A stretch of DNA of 54,951 nt from an uncultured Bacteroidales bacterium (GCA_903837605.1 CAILVF010000008.1:1-54951), one strand, 5' to 3'; positions 16,530 through 26,037 are shown, counted from the first letter of the stretch. Made by a program: numbers and translations. Notes: generated by a model from the letters alone, not told the origin.

Positions 16530-16567
16530 AATACCTGTTAATCTTTGATTGACAGGTATTTTTTTTC
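16530..16567 (+). terminator. Rho-independent terminator after tRNA-Glu
   Basis: AATACCTGT (16530-16538) pairs with ACAGGTATT (16552-16560), followed by a T run. Confidence 0.85.
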
Positions 16568-16730
16568 TTAAAACAATAGGCTAAAATAAAAGACAATTCA
16601 TCCATTATTCTAATTCTGTATTGTAGTCAAGATACAGTCATCAAAAAGCAGATAACAACTAAATAGCAAAATTCCCGTCTTACTGAGGGAAGGAGGATGA
16701 TTGCAGTTTGTGCAATTTAACTGAAGGTGA

Positions 16731-18278
16731 TTAAATCGGCATACCAAAGCCAAAGAAGAATCCGTTAGTGCCTAAAGATGTGAATGCATATTCGAACCTG
16801 ATCACCATGTCGTAATAGGTTACAAAATCGATGCCCAGTCCCCAGCTTAATAAAAATTTGTTGTTGTAGGGATTGACTTCGGTGAATTTATTGACGCAGT
16901 ATCCTGCATCGGCAAAGGCATTCAGGTAAAAGGCATATTGCAGGGACTTGAACTTGTTTTTTTCCTGTCCAGGCTTTGGTTTTGTCACTGATGGTTTGAT
17001 CAGTTCGTATTTGATATTATTCCTGCAAAAATACATCTGGTCGCCTTTCAGAGTATATAGGTCAAAACCCCTTATGAAATCCTTTCCCTGGGTCATGTTA
17101 AGCTGATAGTAGTAAGGTGCGTTTTCCCCTGCCTGATTCTCAGCTTTCACCATTTCGGCGATATACCATTTCCGGCTGAGTGTCTGGTAAAAATGGAAAT
17201 CGATTCCGTAATAGAACAAGTCGATGTCTTTTGAAACGAGTCCAAGACCGACTTTGTTGATGAAGACCCTGAGCATATTTCCTTTCAGAGGGTAGGTACG
17301 GCTGTTACGGTTGTCATAATAATAATCGGCATATAAGCTGATGGATGTATTTACATTTTTCTTTTTTGCCAGGTAATTTGAGTCCAGCTTGTACATCGAA
17401 TCGGATATGGCAACATACTGTCCGGTCAACTGAATTGTTCCGTAATGGTAAAGCCCCGGCCTTAGAGTGAGTTTGGCTGTAAGTTTAACAACCTGCTGGC
17501 TGTTGAATGCATATAACATCTGTCGTTTATTATCAACCGAGGCATATTCCACCGTGTACAGGTTCGAGTACCCGGCTCCCAGCAACAGTCCTACTTTTTT
17601 GCCACGACCGACCCACGGGATCTTATATCCGGCAATAATGGACCAGGATTTACCCAATAAGACAATAATCGAAGTCTGATGGTTGAGCCCAAACAGGTTA
17701 TTGTGGCTAAAGAAAAGCCCCATGCTGAGATCCTCCCAATGGGGAGCGCGCAACCATTCATTGAAGTTGGGAGCATTGAGTTTGGCGATCGGGAACAACC
17801 ACCAGTAATGTCGTTCAGTAACATCAATCAGCAAAGTGTATTCTACATCGCTAATCTTGTTCAAATAGATGTTGACATTCAAAAAAAGCTTCGTGTTAAT
17901 AAGGTTCTCACGGCTGTAATTCATACGCAACCGCAGCTCGCTCGAATCACCCGGGTAGAAATTCCTGTCGTTGAAATTTACCTTTTTCCCTTTCTGGAAT
18001 GTAGCCAGGCTGTCGCCAATTTTAAAGTCGAGTTCCCTGATGAGTATTGAGGGTTTCGTAAGCTTGTTCCCGGTGACTTCAACATCTTTAATTTTAATGT
18101 ATGGGACCAGAATAGTATCGGGAAGATGGATTTCACCATCTTTGTTTTGTGCTGTTAATGTCAGAGGTGCATACATCGTACAAAAAAATACAACGATAAT
18201 CAGGTTCTTTATTGTTTGTCTAAAAATGGATGAAATCGCCTCCGGTTTCATTTGAATAAAGTCAGAAAATATCTCCAT
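16731..18278 (-). CDS. BamA/D15-family outer-membrane beta-barrel protein with a single POTRA domain
   Basis: A 515-residue protein with an N-terminal signal segment (about residues 22-43, ending near LTAQ). One POTRA-like domain follows (IKIKDVEVTGNKLTKPSILIRELDFKIGD), then a long region of alternating aromatic/hydrophobic strands. It includes YADYYYDNRNSRTYPLKGNMLRV, a D15-like motif. The C-terminus ends FGFGMPI. It is shorter than BamA (one POTRA domain, not five), so it is an accessory Omp85-like protein. It lies 43 bp downstream of the HTH-less sensor gene and is probably cotranscribed. The start could also be nine codons later. Confidence 0.75.
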   Translation of the reverse strand: MEIFSDFIQMKPEAISSIFRQTIKNLIIVVFFCTMYAPLTLTAQNKDGEIHLPDTILVPYIKIKDVEVTGNKLTKPSILIRELDFKIGDSLATFQKGKKVNFNDRNFYPGDSSELRLRMNYSRENLINTKLFLNVNIYLNKISDVEYTLLIDVTERHYWWLFPIAKLNAPNFNEWLRAPHWEDLSMGLFFSHNNLFGLNHQTSIIVLLGKSWSIIAGYKIPWVGRGKKVGLLLGAGYSNLYTVEYASVDNKRQMLYAFNSQQVVKLTAKLTLRPGLYHYGTIQLTGQYVAISDSMYKLDSNYLAKKKNVNTSISLYADYYYDNRNSRTYPLKGNMLRVFINKVGLGLVSKDIDLFYYGIDFHFYQTLSRKWYIAEMVKAENQAGENAPYYYQLNMTQGKDFIRGFDLYTLKGDQMYFCRNNIKYELIKPSVTKPKPGQEKNKFKSLQYAFYLNAFADAGYCVNKFTEVNPYNNKFLLSWGLGIDFVTYYDMVIRFEYAFTSLGTNGFFFGFGMPI

Positions 18279-18321
18279 GGTTTTTCAATTTGCTGTAATG
18301 GGATTTATCGTTTGCAGGATA

Positions 18322-18918
18322 CTATTTGTTGGAGAAAACACTCCCTTTAAGCAATAGTTTTTCGTCGGGATAACGAAAATAATAGGGGTCATTTCCCATG
18401 TAGAAGTGATAACCGGGCTTACTGCTTGTAAACCATGAAATATCAGTTAAAACCTGAAGTATATAAACTGTTTTATAGGGGACTTCAGCGAAAAAAAGAT
18501 AACATTGAAGGAGGGTATTAACATATTCGTCAGATGAATTCCTCAATTTGAAATTGGTTGAAAGTAGTGATCCTCCCTGGTTATCAATAAAAAGTTGTTG
18601 TCCGAAATTGAGCAGTTTAGTTTGTATCATACTATACCAGAAAATATCGTCCTGGTGCATTGCTTTATTTAAACATGAAGGATTAAAATCTTTGAAATCA
18701 ACACCCATCATGTCAAGGCTTCTTTGGCTTGAGAAAAGAACTTTCAATTGGATCAGATCGAATATGAAATAAAACTGGTTATTCGCCCTTGTCAATTCTT
18801 CTAATTGTAAAATAATCGGATCCAGCCGGTCAATATCTTTAAAACCCTTATGTTGATATTGATCGATGAAGCGGAAGAACAGATTGTAATGGTCAATAAT
18901 ATTTGTTTGCATATCCAT
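18322..18918 (-). CDS. PAS-like sensor domain protein, paralogue of the LuxR regulators lacking the HTH
   Basis: A 198-residue protein that aligns along its length with residues 1-198 of the regulators at 25270-26037 and 29868-30623. Shared features are FIDQYQHKGFKDIDRLDP, a PAS-like core with NNQF, S(Q/K)RSLDMMGV and HQDD, then GYHFYMGNDPYYFRYPDEKLL. It stops (VFSNK) exactly where the paralogues enter their LuxR-type HTH, and only 43 bp separate it from the next gene, so no HTH remnant remains. It may be a degenerate regulator, or a modulator that interacts with its paralogues. No ATACC-type operator lies upstream. Confidence 0.75.
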   Translation of the reverse strand: MDMQTNIIDHYNLFFRFIDQYQHKGFKDIDRLDPIILQLEELTRANNQFYFIFDLIQLKVLFSSQRSLDMMGVDFKDFNPSCLNKAMHQDDIFWYSMIQTKLLNFGQQLFIDNQGGSLLSTNFKLRNSSDEYVNTLLQCYLFFAEVPYKTVYILQVLTDISWFTSSKPGYHFYMGNDPYYFRYPDEKLLLKGSVFSNK

Positions 18919-19035
18919 CTGTTATATTATTTTAAGCTAACTATTTAAGTAATGACATCAGAAATCGGTGTTATATAATCACTTTCTTCCTGCTGTCAGT
19001 AGAACCCTCGATTTTTAGTTATTTTCTGCAGATGC

Positions 19036-21402
19036 TTATTTACGGACAATAGTCACACTGCCTATTTTTCCGTTGAACTTTGAAGATGCGCCATAATCGG
19101 CAACCAGTGTGCCTTCATCTACACCAATATCAGCCAAATCATCAACCGAAAAAATACCAGGCTGGGTTTTTTCAATCCGGCCTTCAGCCACCTTTTTGGT
19201 ATTTACTGTAATAGTTCCGACACCTCCCAGGCCAGGCTTGCCGCCATCATATTTAAAATCATACACCAGCAGATAATTCCCCGGTCTAAGCACTTCTGAA
19301 GACATTATTCGCGTCGACTGCAGCCCCAGGTAATTATAAGTAAAGGCGGGTTTCCCGTCTTTCAGGTAAAATGACAGGCCTCCGAACCTTCCGCCCTGGC
19401 AAACGATCACTCCATTGCCTTGCTTATCGATTGTAACTTCAGCCTTGATGGTGTAGGACTTATTTCTAAGGTCAATGAAAACGTCTACTCCCATTCCTTT
19501 CATCCCCTCACCGTAAGTTACTGAGCTCCTGTTACCCATAACTGTGGGTCGACCCATCAATTCAGCATTGGTTCTTTCAAGAAGGCGGTCATCCAGCGGT
19601 AAAACATGGTATTTTTCAGCTTCTTTCATAAACAGGGCCTCCATTTCTTTCAATTTACCGGGATTTTGCGCCGACAAATCGTTGGTAAGGCTGAAATCAT
19701 CATTGATATTGTACAGCTCCCAAACATCTTCTTTAAGGGGATGCAGAACCTGCAATCTCCATGCCGGCCTGTGGATTGTCCTGGCAAACCAGCCGTTTTC
19801 GTAGACTCCCCTGTTTCCAAACATTTCAAAATACTGGACATTATGCTGGGTGGCTGCTTTGGCATCATTGAATGAATAGGCCAGGCTTGTGCCCTCAATC
19901 GGATCCTGTTCAATACCGTTAACCATTTTTGGTGCCGGTATTTTAGTCACTTCATAAATGGTGGGAGCAATATCGATTACATGGCCGAACTGGGAACGCA
20001 ATTCTCCTTTGGTTTTGATACCTGCAGGCCATTGAATGATCATGCCGTTACGTGTACCTCCAAAATCAGAGGCAACCTGCTTGGTATAGGCAAAGGGGGC
20101 ATCCAGGGCAACTGCCCAGCCTGCAGCAAAGTGCGGATAGGTGCTTGGCCCGCCCCATTCGTCATAATGCTTCAGCATATCAGGAACAGTTTCAGGAACG
20201 GCGTTGAAATATGTCATCTCGCTGAACATTCCGTTCATCTGTCCTTCGGCACTGGCACCATTATCGCCTGCAATGAATATGATGACGGTGTTATCCATTA
20301 TGCCAAGTTCCTTTATCGTCTCAATGAGTCTTCCTGCTTCGTAATCAGTTTGTTCGGCAAAACCGGCATACACTTCCATCTGGCGGGTGAATAGTTTCTT
20401 TTCGTCGGGGGAAAGTTTCTCCCAGTCCTTAATATCTGAAGGTTTTGGGGCAAGTTTTGTGTTTTGAGGAACTATGCCAAGTTTTTTCTGGCGTTCCAGA
20501 GTCATCTCGCGCAGCTTATCCCAACCCATGTCAAATTTCCCTCTGTATTTTTCGGCCCAGGCTTTGGGTACATGATGCGGTGCATGAGTAGCCCCCGGTG
20601 CATAATACAAGAAGAAGGGTTTATCAGGTGATAATGCCTGCTGGTAACGAACCCATGAAATGGCCTGGTTAGTCATGTCGGTAGTAAAGTGATAATTGGG
20701 ATCGTTCGGCGTTTCAATCAATGTAACTCCATCATAGATCAATGGAGCATACTGATTTGTTTCACCGCCAATAAAACCATAAAATTTTTCAAAGCCTGAA
20801 CGGGTGGGCCAGCGGTCCTGCGGACCCGAATTCGAAATTTCCCAGGGCGGGGTTTCATGATATTTCCCGAAAGCTGCAGTGTTAAAGCCATTCTGGCGAA
20901 GCACTTCAGCCATAGGGGTAATGGATTGCGGCCTTACCGAGGTGTTTCCCGGAAAGGTGGTTGCAGCTTCGCCGATACAACCCATATTATTGCTGTGATG
21001 ATTATACCCCGTCAGCAATGCCACACGGGTGGGGGAACTTAGCGCAGTCGTATGAAAACAGTTATATTTTAAGCCGTTATCAGCAAGCCTGTCCATATTC
21101 GGAGTGCTGACCGGTCCTCCAAAAGCCTCTGAAACGCCAAAACCCATATCATCAATTAAGATTACTACAACATTAGGTGCTCCTTTCGGTGCTGTAACGT
21201 GAAACCTTGGCGGCGCTGCTGCGTTGCGAACGTCAAGTTCGGTATAGGTCTGGCGCTTTGGTTCCTTAATGGGGAGTACAGTACGGTCAAATACATCAGC
21301 CGCATTCAGGTTTGCAGCATTCTCCTTGGGAGGCTGATTGTTGCAGGCGCAGAGAATTGTGCCTGACAATAATGGTATTATAAATGGTTTCATTGTGGTC
21401 AT
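19036..21402 (-). CDS. serine-type sulfatase (arylsulfatase family S1), lipoprotein
   Basis: A 788-residue sulfatase that would hydrolyse sulfate esters outside the inner membrane. The N-terminal signal has a lipobox-like LCAC (Cys20). Metal ligands Asp84/Asp85 lie in ILIDDMGFG. The activation motif reads ALSSPTRVALLTG, with Ser122 at the formylglycine position, so activation would need an anaerobic radical-SAM maturase (none in this window). HAPHHVPKAW and GDNGASAEGQMNGMF follow the Pseudomonas-type arylsulfatase pattern. A beta-rich C-terminal domain (about 620-788) is present. It is the last gene of a five-gene operon and strongly resembles the sulfatase at 27097-29433. Confidence 0.9.
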   Translation of the reverse strand: MTTMKPFIIPLLSGTILCACNNQPPKENAANLNAADVFDRTVLPIKEPKRQTYTELDVRNAAAPPRFHVTAPKGAPNVVVILIDDMGFGVSEAFGGPVSTPNMDRLADNGLKYNCFHTTALSSPTRVALLTGYNHHSNNMGCIGEAATTFPGNTSVRPQSITPMAEVLRQNGFNTAAFGKYHETPPWEISNSGPQDRWPTRSGFEKFYGFIGGETNQYAPLIYDGVTLIETPNDPNYHFTTDMTNQAISWVRYQQALSPDKPFFLYYAPGATHAPHHVPKAWAEKYRGKFDMGWDKLREMTLERQKKLGIVPQNTKLAPKPSDIKDWEKLSPDEKKLFTRQMEVYAGFAEQTDYEAGRLIETIKELGIMDNTVIIFIAGDNGASAEGQMNGMFSEMTYFNAVPETVPDMLKHYDEWGGPSTYPHFAAGWAVALDAPFAYTKQVASDFGGTRNGMIIQWPAGIKTKGELRSQFGHVIDIAPTIYEVTKIPAPKMVNGIEQDPIEGTSLAYSFNDAKAATQHNVQYFEMFGNRGVYENGWFARTIHRPAWRLQVLHPLKEDVWELYNINDDFSLTNDLSAQNPGKLKEMEALFMKEAEKYHVLPLDDRLLERTNAELMGRPTVMGNRSSVTYGEGMKGMGVDVFIDLRNKSYTIKAEVTIDKQGNGVIVCQGGRFGGLSFYLKDGKPAFTYNYLGLQSTRIMSSEVLRPGNYLLVYDFKYDGGKPGLGGVGTITVNTKKVAEGRIEKTQPGIFSVDDLADIGVDEGTLVADYGASSKFNGKIGSVTIVRK

Positions 21403-21430
21403 TTTTGATTACAAATGCTGATTATTATTT

Positions 21431-22072
21431 TCAGAGTTTCTTTGCAAAATCAGTACTGATTACATTCACCTTGAACTTCTTTGCAGGCAGATCAAGAACC
21501 ACATTATCCACTGTGTTCACATTATCTAAAGTCCGATAAGTAACAGTGGCCTTTACGGGATCTCCATTCATCTGAGTGGAAATGTCCTGGGTTTTGTACT
21601 GAAGCGATTTTTTATCAAAGATGAACTTCAGATGGTCTCCTTTAACAAAGAAATTAAATGCTTCGGCTTGCAGATCATCGTTCAGCAACGATAAAGTTCC
21701 TTTGTTGAAAACATCGATCATCTGGCCTGTCGACATAAAAATATATTTTGAAACCAGGTCGACGGCATTCTTGATATATTCCCCGGCTTCGGCCTGTTTC
21801 TTTGATGATTTTTGCTTGGCGGAACCTGATTTATCGATCACCTGGTATACAGGCTTCCCGTCGGGCCCCATCGTAACGGAACTCACGACAGAGATGACCT
21901 GGTTTCCTTCTGAATACCCCTGAATCGTTCTCTTCCAGGTGTAGCCTGACAGTAGTTTAATATTCCGGTCATTGGTTTTCGATACATCCAGGCTTAACTG
22001 GGTCTTGTCAATCTGTGCCATGGCAGGAAGCATCATGATTCCCGTTATCAGTAATAAGATTAGGTTTTTCAT
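21431..22072 (-). CDS. exported protein of unknown function, paralogue of the next upstream gene
   Basis: A 213-residue protein with a signal peptide (residues 1-19, ending AMAQ). I do not recognise a named family. It shares a plan with the 221-residue neighbour: DKTQ(L/M)SL near the N-terminus, a LLSGYTWKR/LSQLTWKR block, VSSVT(M/L)GPDGK, YIKNAV, KYIF(M/L)S, QMIDVFNKGTLS, QAE(A/G)FN, QMNGDPVKA and a C-terminal AKKL. It is likely periplasmic and beta-rich. It sits 28 bp upstream of the sulfatase in the same operon, so a role with that enzyme or its substrate is possible but unproven. Confidence 0.8.
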   Translation of the reverse strand: MKNLILLLITGIMMLPAMAQIDKTQLSLDVSKTNDRNIKLLSGYTWKRTIQGYSEGNQVISVVSSVTMGPDGKPVYQVIDKSGSAKQKSSKKQAEAGEYIKNAVDLVSKYIFMSTGQMIDVFNKGTLSLLNDDLQAEAFNFFVKGDHLKFIFDKKSLQYKTQDISTQMNGDPVKATVTYRTLDNVNTVDNVVLDLPAKKFKVNVISTDFAKKL

Positions 22073-22101
22073 TTGGTTAAGATCTTGGATAAAGGTTGAT
22101 A

Positions 22102-22767
22102 CTAAAGTTTCTTTGCATATTCGAAATTGGCCAGTTTTAAATTCACCTTGGGCCCGGGGAGGTCAATCTTCACTGAACAAACACGGTTTACACCATTTAT
22201 AGTTTCATACTGAACGCTTGCTTTTACAGGATCACCATTCATGACTGTGGATATCTCCTGGGACTGGTAAAGCAGCGTGTTCCTGTCGAACTTGAAATTA
22301 AGCCGGTCGCCCTGGATCAGCAGGTTAAAGCCTTCTGCCTGGAGGGAATTACCTAAAACTGAAAGTGTTCCTTTATTGAAAAGGTCTACCATCTGACCCT
22401 GGCTGAGAAAAATGTACTTACCCACTAAGATTATGGCATTCTTGACATATTCATTTACATCAGACACCACACCCTGCTGAATTGCCCCCCTCAGTCCGCG
22501 TTTTTTTGCCACATACGACTGCTGCTGGATTACCACGGTCTGCATTTTACCATCGGGGCCCAGGGTCACCGAACTCAGTGAGGACATTACCATTTTTCCA
22601 TCAACATAGCCTTCCGTTTTTCTTTTCCAGGTAAGCTGAGAAAGCATCCCGACATTTAGCTGGTACTTTTTGGTTACTTCAAGACTCATTTGGGTTTTAT
22701 CGACCTGGGAATACGATACAGGTACTATACATACCATAATTAACAATAGAGAGATCAGTAATTTCAT
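22102..22767 (-). CDS. exported protein of unknown function, tandem paralogue
   Basis: A 221-residue protein with a signal peptide (residues 1-20). It aligns with the 213-residue downstream gene through the whole length, which indicates an old tandem duplication. It carries an insertion QQSYVAKKRGLRGAIQQG in the middle and ends in FEYAKKL. The gap to the downstream gene is 29 bp; the gap to the upstream gene is 209 bp without a clear promoter. Function unknown. Confidence 0.8.
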   Translation of the reverse strand: MKLLISLLLIMVCIVPVSYSQVDKTQMSLEVTKKYQLNVGMLSQLTWKRKTEGYVDGKMVMSSLSSVTLGPDGKMQTVVIQQQSYVAKKRGLRGAIQQGVVSDVNEYVKNAIILVGKYIFLSQGQMVDLFNKGTLSVLGNSLQAEGFNLLIQGDRLNFKFDRNTLLYQSQEISTVMNGDPVKASVQYETINGVNRVCSVKIDLPGPKVNLKLANFEYAKKL

Positions 22768-22976
22768 AATTTATTTTTTTAAATTAAATCCATAATTATC
22801 CTTTCTGCTCCTGAAAAATGAGATTGCTGTTTTCCAGGTTCTTGTTTTCATAACAATGTTCTAGTAATTAATGCCATGCAAGTCGGTCAACCTGTCTGCA
22901 GATTTTCAAATCATTTTAAAAACATATAACAGAAAACCGGATCAGGGCAGCGATATCAAACTATACCAAACAGATA

Positions 22977-23738
22977 TCATGGCTTATAATTACTGTAACC
23001 AGGTCCTGTCAGGTCGTACACATTGTCCAGATCATCGGCAACGATTGTGGCAACTCCACTTTCGGGAACAAGCTTCAGATCTTTGTCCAATACCTTTACG
23101 CGATATTTCCAGCCGGCCGGCAATTTCAGTTTTGCAAGCGTAGCAGGAACTTTTTCCCTGGTCATGGAAGGATCCAATACAAGGCTATACGATTTCATCA
23201 CCCAGCTTTGCCCCTCCGGATCATCCAGGATAAAAACTGTCGTTCCTTTATTAATACCAAAAGCCGATTTGCGCTCAATGGTCATCGGTTTGTATGGAAT
23301 CTTATCGGGTGTCCCGCGCAACGCTGCGACCCAGGCTATTTGTAAACCATTAAATTCGCGTATTATACCTGTTGGTATATCAATCCAGTCAAGGCACCAT
23401 TTTCTTGGCCCGTTAATAAATACACCCATGGCTTTATATTCCATTTTAATTTTAGCCACATCCAGTTTATTTACAAGTTCTTGCGGAGCTGAATTTCCTG
23501 TAGTTTTATCACCATTCAGTCCTACAGTATTATAACAGGTTCCCTTTACATTACCTGAAGCATCTTTCCCAATAATAAATAATTCCAGGTAACGATGATC
23601 AAGAATATTTGTATGATGCGCAAGCCTGGCATTCTTACCATCATTTTGAAAGTCTTCTTTGGCCTGTGAATAACCCGGACCCGCGGTCACTATAAGCAGC
23701 AAGGCAGTTCCAAGAATGATTTTTTTGCTCTTTTTCAT
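22977..23738 (-). CDS. secreted protein of unknown function
   Basis: A 253-residue protein with a signal peptide (residues 1-24, cleavage near GYSQA). I do not recognise a characterised family. Visible features are a conserved-looking core FINGPRKWCLDWIDIPTG and repeated aromatic strands, with a C-terminal DNVYDLTGPGY. It lies 35 bp downstream of the DUF1254/1214 gene and points toward the sulfatase, so it belongs to the same operon. Probably periplasmic or outer-membrane associated. Confidence 0.75.
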   Translation of the reverse strand: MKKSKKIILGTALLLIVTAGPGYSQAKEDFQNDGKNARLAHHTNILDHRYLELFIIGKDASGNVKGTCYNTVGLNGDKTTGNSAPQELVNKLDVAKIKMEYKAMGVFINGPRKWCLDWIDIPTGIIREFNGLQIAWVAALRGTPDKIPYKPMTIERKSAFGINKGTTVFILDDPEGQSWVMKSYSLVLDPSMTREKVPATLAKLKLPAGWKYRVKVLDKDLKLVPESGVATIVADDLDNVYDLTGPGYSNYKP

Positions 23739-23773
23739 TAGTTTGGATTTTTACTTTTCCATTATTTGATTGT

Positions 23774-24835
23774 TTATTGAACTTTTACCGGGCCCGGGAA
23801 CACCCATGAGCCATTAAGGATCTCTTTCCTGGCTCTGTACAAGCGTACTATATAATTCCACCCTTCGGTAATGGGTATGAAATTTGTTTGCTTGGGATCA
23901 CCCCCAAAATGAACTGTAATACTGCCATCAGTGTTTTTTACGGCCGATACGCTGTTGACGGTATAAGAATTATAGATGTTCTTTTCAAAATAACCGTCTT
24001 TATTGTAAACACTTACCGACCAGAAGCCATCCACAGGAACATCTTTTACAGTTAAATGATAAGGCGTTTTGCCGTCATTTTTTTCGGGAACTACATTGAT
24101 ATACATGGCAGCACTTAGCGGATTTCCACCCCAACCGTATGCAGCTCCGAGCAAATAGGCGACCGGGTCCACTTCATTTTTATCTCCGAAACACAATTTT
24201 GTGTCGGATAAAGTTGATGCCAATACATTGATTGCATCCCTTAGTTTATCCAGTGACTTTTGATCCCAATCGGGTATTTCAAATGTGCCGGGAGAAGTTT
24301 GCTCCGCTTTAACATGGTTTTGGATATCCGTAACAAGCCGGTTGTCGGCTTCATTGTTACCATTCACCAAAACACGGATAATAAGACATACGTAACGTGT
24401 GCCCACGCTTTCCCTGGTGAGTGTATAATCACCCGGATTGTATTCCACCGATTTGGTATATTCATCTTCGTTGATAACCTGCATGGAAATAAACCGGCCT
24501 TTTGTATCAGGCAATGTTACTGTAAGCGGGTTGGTTAAATCAAAAATTCCAATGGAATAGCGTGTATCCCGGTTCATCCGCACAACATCCTGCCTATCCA
24601 GAGGCGTAACTGCCTGAAGATGGAAAAATCTGCCGAACCCTCCGAGAGCCGTATAGTTTTTAAACATTTTATCGGTTTCGGCACGTACAAAGTTTTGCCA
24701 GGTTACAGGAACGGCTTTATCAGCTTGTGCATTAATTGAACTACTTCCTTTATTACCATTCTGTGCCTGCGCAGAAGTCAGGGTTAACATCAACATACAA
24801 AACAGGAAGTAAATGGATATAAATTTGTTTTTCAT
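23774..24835 (-). CDS. DUF1254/DUF1214 domain protein, exported
   Basis: A 353-residue protein with a signal peptide ending SAQAQ (about residue 25). The N-terminal half fits the DUF1254 pattern. The C-terminal part is a DUF1214 domain: VPVDGFWSVSVYNKDGYF, then NTDGSITVHFGGDP and NYIVRLYRARKEILNGSW. The biochemical activity of this family is not established; it is often found in bacteria handling unusual organic compounds. It is the first gene of the operon running to the sulfatase at 19036, and its promoter carries the double palindrome (24924-24975). Confidence 0.88.
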   Translation of the reverse strand: MKNKFISIYFLFCMLMLTLTSAQAQNGNKGSSSINAQADKAVPVTWQNFVRAETDKMFKNYTALGGFGRFFHLQAVTPLDRQDVVRMNRDTRYSIGIFDLTNPLTVTLPDTKGRFISMQVINEDEYTKSVEYNPGDYTLTRESVGTRYVCLIIRVLVNGNNEADNRLVTDIQNHVKAEQTSPGTFEIPDWDQKSLDKLRDAINVLASTLSDTKLCFGDKNEVDPVAYLLGAAYGWGGNPLSAAMYINVVPEKNDGKTPYHLTVKDVPVDGFWSVSVYNKDGYFEKNIYNSYTVNSVSAVKNTDGSITVHFGGDPKQTNFIPITEGWNYIVRLYRARKEILNGSWVFPGPVKVQ

Positions 24836-24894
24836 CTATCGTTAGTTTTTTTTAACCTGTTTATTAGATAGAACGTTGCTTGAATAAATCAAAT

Positions 24895-24975
24895 CAAAAT
24901 TACATCCGTGCATTGCCAGAAGCAATACCTAAACCTGGGTATTCACGCTCAAACACATACCTATAGCTGGGTATT
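24895..24975 (-). promoter_or_regulatory. promoter A with double palindromic operator, DUF1254-sulfatase operon
   Basis: The minus-strand -7 box TAATTTTG is at 24895-24902. The proximal palindrome AATACCTAAACCTGGGTATT (24924-24943) starts 21 nt away, and its edge supplies the -33 TTG. The distal palindrome CATACCTATAGCTGGGTATT lies at 24956-24975, exactly 32 bp further out. The 12-bp linker contains CTCAAACA. The ATG is 60 nt below the box. Confidence 0.85.
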
Positions 24976-25214
24976 TATAATACTTTGGTCTCCTGACCCC
25001 ATTAATGTTAGTGATGAATCAAAGCTTGAAGGCAACCATTGGGAGATACTGTATATGTATGCCATTTATGTTAATTACCACCCATGCGGCATCATACTAA
25101 CCTCTCATTAAAATACAGAATATCAATTCAAAACAACAGAATTGAAATGCCGCTTTCTTATCCTTTGCCAAAATACTTACTTAAGGAAGAATTTTTTTTA
25201 TAAGAATTTTGCCC

Positions 25215-25222
25215 TATTTTTG
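25215..25222 (+). promoter_or_regulatory. candidate -7 box for the LuxR-family gene
   Basis: TATTTTTG lies 47 nt before the ATG at 25270. No clear -33 element is visible. A three-codon ORF (25259-25270) overlaps the start codon by one base as TAATG. Confidence 0.4.
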
Positions 25223-25269
25223 CTTTATAAGATTATAGTATTTGGAAATTCGCAAGTAATGTTGAGGTA

Positions 25270-26037
25270 ATGTTGGTTCAAAAAATCAATTCTCCTTATT
25301 ATAGTTTGTTTTCGCAATTCATCGAAACTTATGCCCCTGTCGGATTCAAAGGAATTGATCCCGCCGATCCGCTGATGCTGGAGATTGAGAAGATGACGGA
25401 AAAGCATAACCAGTTTTTCCTTATCATTGATTTTGTTCAACTGTCTCTTTTGTACGTGAGTAAAAGAAGCGCTGCGATGCTTGGTATTAAGCCTGCAGAT
25501 CTTGATCCCCTCAATTATTTCGAAGCCACTCATCCTGATGATCTTTTCCGGCACAGCCTTGGAAGATCCCTCTTATTTAAAAGGACTCAAACCCTTTTCG
25601 CTGCAGAAAAAGGGTATACGTTACTGTCCACCAATTTACTTATGCGGAACCCTGCCGGAGCTTATTCCAATTTATTTTTACAGTGCCTTTTATATTACAG
25701 CATGCTACCCTATAAAACAGTGTATATGCTTATAGTTCACACCGATATTGGCTGGTACGCAAAAATGAAAAACGGGTTTCACTATTATTTAGGAAACGAC
25801 CTGTCCTATTTCAGGCTTCCGGATGAAGAATTGATTGCGGCCGGTCTGCCTTTTACTTCCCGGGAGTTTGAGTTAATCATGCTGATAAAGTCGGAACTGA
25901 ACAGCGAACAGATCGCTGAGAAATTATTCCTTAGCCAGCATACTGTAAACACCCACAGGAAAAATATTTTAAAAAAGGCAGGTAAGAAAAATATGCAGGA
26001 GGTAATTTTTGATCTCATGGACCGTGGACTGCTTTGA
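25270..26037 (+). CDS. PAS-like sensor/LuxR-family (GerE-type HTH) transcriptional regulator
   Basis: A 255-residue regulator. The PAS-like N-terminal part (about residues 1-190) has FKGIDPADPLMLEIE, NQFFLIIDFVQL, SKRSAAMLG and HPDD. The C-terminal GerE-type HTH (about 195-255) has TSREFELIMLIKSELNSEQ, then SQHTVNTHRKNILKKAGKKN. No receiver aspartate region is present, so it senses a signal directly rather than by phosphotransfer. It is divergent from the DUF1254-sulfatase operon whose promoter has the double palindrome, which makes it a strong candidate for binding those sites. Paralogues are at 29868-30623 and, without the HTH, 18322-18918. Confidence 0.85.
   Translation: MLVQKINSPYYSLFSQFIETYAPVGFKGIDPADPLMLEIEKMTEKHNQFFLIIDFVQLSLLYVSKRSAAMLGIKPADLDPLNYFEATHPDDLFRHSLGRSLLFKRTQTLFAAEKGYTLLSTNLLMRNPAGAYSNLFLQCLLYYSMLPYKTVYMLIVHTDIGWYAKMKNGFHYYLGNDLSYFRLPDEELIAAGLPFTSREFELIMLIKSELNSEQIAEKLFLSQHTVNTHRKNILKKAGKKNMQEVIFDLMDRGLL

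Noticed and set aside
16530..16560. AATACC...GGTATT at the tRNA-Glu terminator as a further operator
   Set aside because: The arms are separated by a longer spacer, extend into a 9-bp stem, and are followed by a T run; it is a terminator.
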